From Mycolicibacterium sp. (GTDB lineage: Bacteria; Actinomycetota; Actinomycetes; Mycobacteriales; Mycobacteriaceae): a stretch of DNA of 37,064 nt. The stretch lies in contig NZ_JAEMTA010000052.1 of the NCBI RefSeq assembly GCF_016462545.1, positions 1-37,064 on the forward strand. Direction: 5' to 3'. A program made the position numbers and the translations under genes. Numbering within the stretch: the stretch's first letter is position 1; every line of letters begins with the position of its first letter. The notes under the pieces are model-generated. The model had not been told where the DNA came from, made no database searches, and saw only the letters and a program-made list of their open reading frames with translations. Below, in pieces: positions 34,381 to 37,064 of this stretch.

Positions 34381-36126
34381 GTGGCAGACGGAATAGGACT
34401 TTCGGTAGGCGCGACCGCTTTGCGGGCGGTGGCAGTCGGCAGGTCCGCGGTGACCCGATCGCCGGTACTCACCCGCTTCCCGCACCGCCCCGCCGAGGTG
34501 GGCTTGCCCAGCGAGAACCCCAACCTCACCGAGCGCGGCCTCATCATCACCGACTTCGTGGACCGTGTCGGCGATCCGGTCGCGATCGTCGCCTCCGACG
34601 GATCGTCGCACCGCGCCGAGGTCTTGCTCGCCGACGCCCTGCGTTCGCTGCTGCAGGCCCTCACGGGCGGTCGGCCGCCCACCGAGCCGGTGGGGATCAC
34701 TCACCCGGCGCACTGGCGGCCCGCCGCCGTCGAGGCGTTGCGCGGCGCGCTCGATCAACCCGCACTGCTGACGTCGGACGCCGCCGCAGCGCTCACCGCC
34801 CTGCAGGACGAACCGGGCTTGCCGACGCGCGGCATCGTCGCGCTCTGCGACGTGGGCGGCACCGGCGCCAGCGTGACGTTGGTCGACGCCGCCAACGGCT
34901 TGCAGCCCATCGGCCCGACGGTGCGTCATCCCGACTTCTCCGGCGACCTCGTCGACGCGGCGCTGCTGAACCGGGTGGTCGCCGACCTCGCCAGCTCCGG
35001 CTCGGTGGACCTGACGGGCACGTCTGCCATCGGAAACCTCGGCAGGCTGCGCGGACAGTGCCGGGCGGCGAAGGAGCGGCTGTCGACGGCGTCGGGCACG
35101 TCGCTGGCGGTCGACCTGCCGGGCCGTCGGACCGACGTCCGGGTCACGCGCACCGAACTCGACGAAGCGATCCGGCAGCCAATCGACGGTTTCCTCGACG
35201 TCGTTCAGGACACCCTGGCGCGCAACGGAATTCGAGCGGGGGAGCTCGCCGCGGTGGCCGCGGTCGGCGGTGGCGCACGCATCCCGATCCTGGTGACGTC
35301 ACTGTCAGAGCGCTTGCGGGTGCCGGTCATCACCTCGGCGCAACCGGAGTTGGCCGCAGCGATCGGCGGTGCACTGAAGGCAGTTCGCGCTCAGACGCCC
35401 GACGGTGCGACCTCGATGGCTCCCGCCGCCGTGGCCCCCGTCGTACCGGCGCCCACCGTGGACACGGGCGCACCGGCATCGTCGACGTTCCGGGCTCTCG
35501 CCTGGTCGGACGCGAGTGACATCCCCGAGCCTGCGGCCCCCGAAGCCGGCTACGACGAATCCGAGTACGAGCCCCATGACCCCAGGCCACAGATCGCCTT
35601 CGCCGATCACGAGGACGAGGCAGCGCTCGCTGCGTCGGTGCCCTGGTACCGCCGTCCCGCCGCCGTGCTCGCGGCCGCCGCGATCGCGCTTCTGCTGGCG
35701 ATCGGCACCGTCGCGTTCTACCTGCTGCGCGACGATGAGTCGCCCACGCCCGCACCTTCGTCGACCCCGGCCACGGCCACGACCGCTCCGCCCGCCTCCG
35801 GGGTGGCCCCACCCGCGTCGGATGCCCCGCCTGCGGACACCCCGGCGCCGGAGCAGACCGTCTATCAGCAGGCGCCGCCACCGCCGGCCGTGACCGTGAC
35901 CCAGGAACCGCCACCCGCGTCGGAGACACCCCCACCGCCTCCGGCCACGACGGAGGCGCCTGCACCGCCGCCCAGCACGACCACGACGATCGCACCCTCG
36001 ACGGTGACGGTGACGGAGCCGCCACCGTCGTCGACGACGCCGCAGCCGGTGATCCCGACGCTGCCGTACCAGACCATCCCGGGTCTACCGTTCGTTCCGG
36101 CGCCGATCCAGCCCGCGCAGCCCTAG
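34381..36126 (+). CDS. membrane-anchored Hsp70-like ATPase-domain protein with Pro/Thr-rich tail
   Basis: The 581-residue protein starts at a GTG. Residues 1 to about 345 resemble the Hsp70/actin ATPase: GLSVGATALRAVAVG (phosphate-1-like), VALCDVGGTGASVTLVD (phosphate-2) and AVGGGARIPILV (adenosine loop). The Hsp70 peptide-binding domain is absent. After an acidic/Pro linker there is one TM helix (about 427-450), then about 130 extracytoplasmic residues of Pro, Thr and Ala. Ligand sensing or control of a cell-envelope process across the membrane is possible; the function is unknown. The gene is one base after the DapB-like stop. Other starts upstream (34354) would overlap that gene. Confidence 0.85.
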   Translation: MADGIGLSVGATALRAVAVGRSAVTRSPVLTRFPHRPAEVGLPSENPNLTERGLIITDFVDRVGDPVAIVASDGSSHRAEVLLADALRSLLQALTGGRPPTEPVGITHPAHWRPAAVEALRGALDQPALLTSDAAAALTALQDEPGLPTRGIVALCDVGGTGASVTLVDAANGLQPIGPTVRHPDFSGDLVDAALLNRVVADLASSGSVDLTGTSAIGNLGRLRGQCRAAKERLSTASGTSLAVDLPGRRTDVRVTRTELDEAIRQPIDGFLDVVQDTLARNGIRAGELAAVAAVGGGARIPILVTSLSERLRVPVITSAQPELAAAIGGALKAVRAQTPDGATSMAPAAVAPVVPAPTVDTGAPASSTFRALAWSDASDIPEPAAPEAGYDESEYEPHDPRPQIAFADHEDEAALAASVPWYRRPAAVLAAAAIALLLAIGTVAFYLLRDDESPTPAPSSTPATATTAPPASGVAPPASDAPPADTPAPEQTVYQQAPPPPAVTVTQEPPPASETPPPPPATTEAPAPPPSTTTTIAPSTVTVTEPPPSSTTPQPVIPTLPYQTIPGLPFVPAPIQPAQP

Positions 36127-36135
36127 GCTCGCGAC

Positions 36136-37064
36136 ATGACTTCGACATCCCCCGGTCGCACCGCTCCCGCCCCCGGGGACGGCCTGCTCTTCGATCCGAA
36201 CACCTATGACCCCCGTGAGTTCGACGCCGAGACGCGCAGGCTGCTGCGCGCCACCATCGACTTCTTCGAAGGCCAGGGCAAGAAGCGAATCCTCGACGAC
36301 GACCTGAAGGCGCAGTGGCCCGCCGACTTCGTCGAGTTCGTCAAGCGGGAGAAGCTCTTCGCCACGTTTCTGACGCCGTCCGAATTCGCCGACGGCAATC
36401 CCGACAAGCGTTGGGACGGCGCACGCAACGCCGCGCTCGCCGAGATCCTCGGCTTCTACGGGCTGACCTACTGGTACACCGAACAGGTCACCATTCTCGG
36501 GCTCGGACCGGTCTGGCAGAGCGAGAACAAGGACGCCAAGCTCAGGGCCGCCGACGACCTCGATGCGGGGGAGGTGATGGCGTTCGGATTGTCCGAGCGC
36601 GAACACGGCGCCGACGTCTACAGCACCGACATGGTGCTGACGCCGGCCAGCGAGGAGGATCGAGCCGACGGCATCCTCTACCGGGCCTCGGGCGAGAAGT
36701 ACTACATCGGCAACGGCAACGTCGCGAGCCTCGTGTCGGTGTTCGGCAGGCGGGGCGACGTCGAAGGCCAGGACGGCTATGTCTTCTTCGCAGCCGACAG
36801 TCGACAGGAGAACTATCACCTGATCGACAACGTCGTGCACATGCAGATCTACGTGAGTACCTTCCGGCTGGAGAACTATCCGGTGCGGGCCGAGGACATC
36901 CTGCATACCGGCGTGGAAGCCTTTGCGGCAGCGCTGAATACGGTCAACGTCGGCAAGTTCAACCTATGTTCGTCGTCGATCGGCATGTGCGAGCACGCCT
37001 TCTACGAGGCGATCACCCACGCCCAGAACCGCATCCTCTACGGCAACCCGGTGACCGACTTCGG
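36136..37064 (+). CDS. acyl-CoA dehydrogenase family protein, 3' end beyond window
   Basis: The visible 309 residues include the N-terminal helical part (DAETRRLLRATIDFFEGQGKK), FGLSEREHGADVYSTD (the flavin/substrate loop, in place of the usual ALTEPxAGSD), YRASGEKYYIGNGNVASLVSVFGR and NVGKFNLCSSSIGMCEHAFYEAI. This is a divergent acyl-CoA dehydrogenase (FAD, electron transfer to ETF), of a type often seen in actinobacterial lipid metabolism. The catalytic Glu lies beyond the window. The ATG at 36136 is nine bases after the Hsp70-like stop. A weak ribosome-binding context and the family N-terminus support the start. Confidence 0.88.
   Translation, partial: MTSTSPGRTAPAPGDGLLFDPNTYDPREFDAETRRLLRATIDFFEGQGKKRILDDDLKAQWPADFVEFVKREKLFATFLTPSEFADGNPDKRWDGARNAALAEILGFYGLTYWYTEQVTILGLGPVWQSENKDAKLRAADDLDAGEVMAFGLSEREHGADVYSTDMVLTPASEEDRADGILYRASGEKYYIGNGNVASLVSVFGRRGDVEGQDGYVFFAADSRQENYHLIDNVVHMQIYVSTFRLENYPVRAEDILHTGVEAFAAALNTVNVGKFNLCSSSIGMCEHAFYEAITHAQNRILYGNPVTDF

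Overview
The window is high-GC actinobacterial DNA, almost certainly from a Mycobacterium/Mycolicibacterium-type organism. The lineage markers are an MmpS/MmpL transporter pair, a homologue of the siderophore-secretion factor Rv0455c, a PE-PPE-domain hydrolase, a DUF222 (13E12-type) protein, small secreted proteins with Ala-rich signal peptides, many GTG starts and several possible leaderless promoters. No rRNA, tRNA, CRISPR, insertion sequence or phage gene was seen. All product names come from reading motifs by eye; no database was searched.

Layout. (1) 1-6753, mixed housekeeping and secreted genes: a truncated DUF222 protein, a small secreted protein, a Tat-exported GH5-like glycosidase, a TVP38-type membrane protein, an atypical SDR with a Cys4 motif, class I fructose-bisphosphate aldolase and a PaiB-like flavoprotein. 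(2) 6788-17731, a tightly coupled ten-gene catabolic operon. An 18-bp perfect palindrome precedes SIS isomerase/deglycase, PfkB kinase, hydantoin-racemase-like protein, amidohydrolase, PuuE-like deacetylase, a complete Dpp/Opp-type ABC importer and a GntR/FCD regulator. Most junctions are ATGA or GTGA overlaps. It reads as an import-and-dismantle pathway for a nitrogen-containing conjugate of unknown identity. (3) 17800-20540, a reverse-strand three-gene unit: an Lgt-family protein lacking two key Lgt residues, a small proline-rich membrane protein, and a radical SAM protein resembling the archaeal tetraether synthase (Tes) family. (4) 20612-24095, cell-envelope genes: a PE-PPE-domain serine hydrolase and, divergently, a long Pro/Ser/Thr-rich exported protein with a C-terminal membrane anchor, ending in a strong hairpin. 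(5) 24104-29375, mmpS-mmpL-Rv0455c-like, probably siderophore export, followed by two copies of a small secreted-protein gene carried on 410-bp repeats identical at every base, with an antisense secreted-protein gene between them. (6) 29401-37064, glycogen phosphorylase, an SDR, a secreted Cys-rich protein, a DapB-like dehydrogenase, a membrane-anchored Hsp70-like protein and the start of an acyl-CoA dehydrogenase.

The regions most worth follow-up are the ten-gene operon, because its enzyme combination matches no pathway I know, and the Lgt-like/radical-SAM unit, which suggests an undescribed membrane-lipid or lipoprotein modification. The perfect secreted-protein gene duplication beside the siderophore exporter is also notable.
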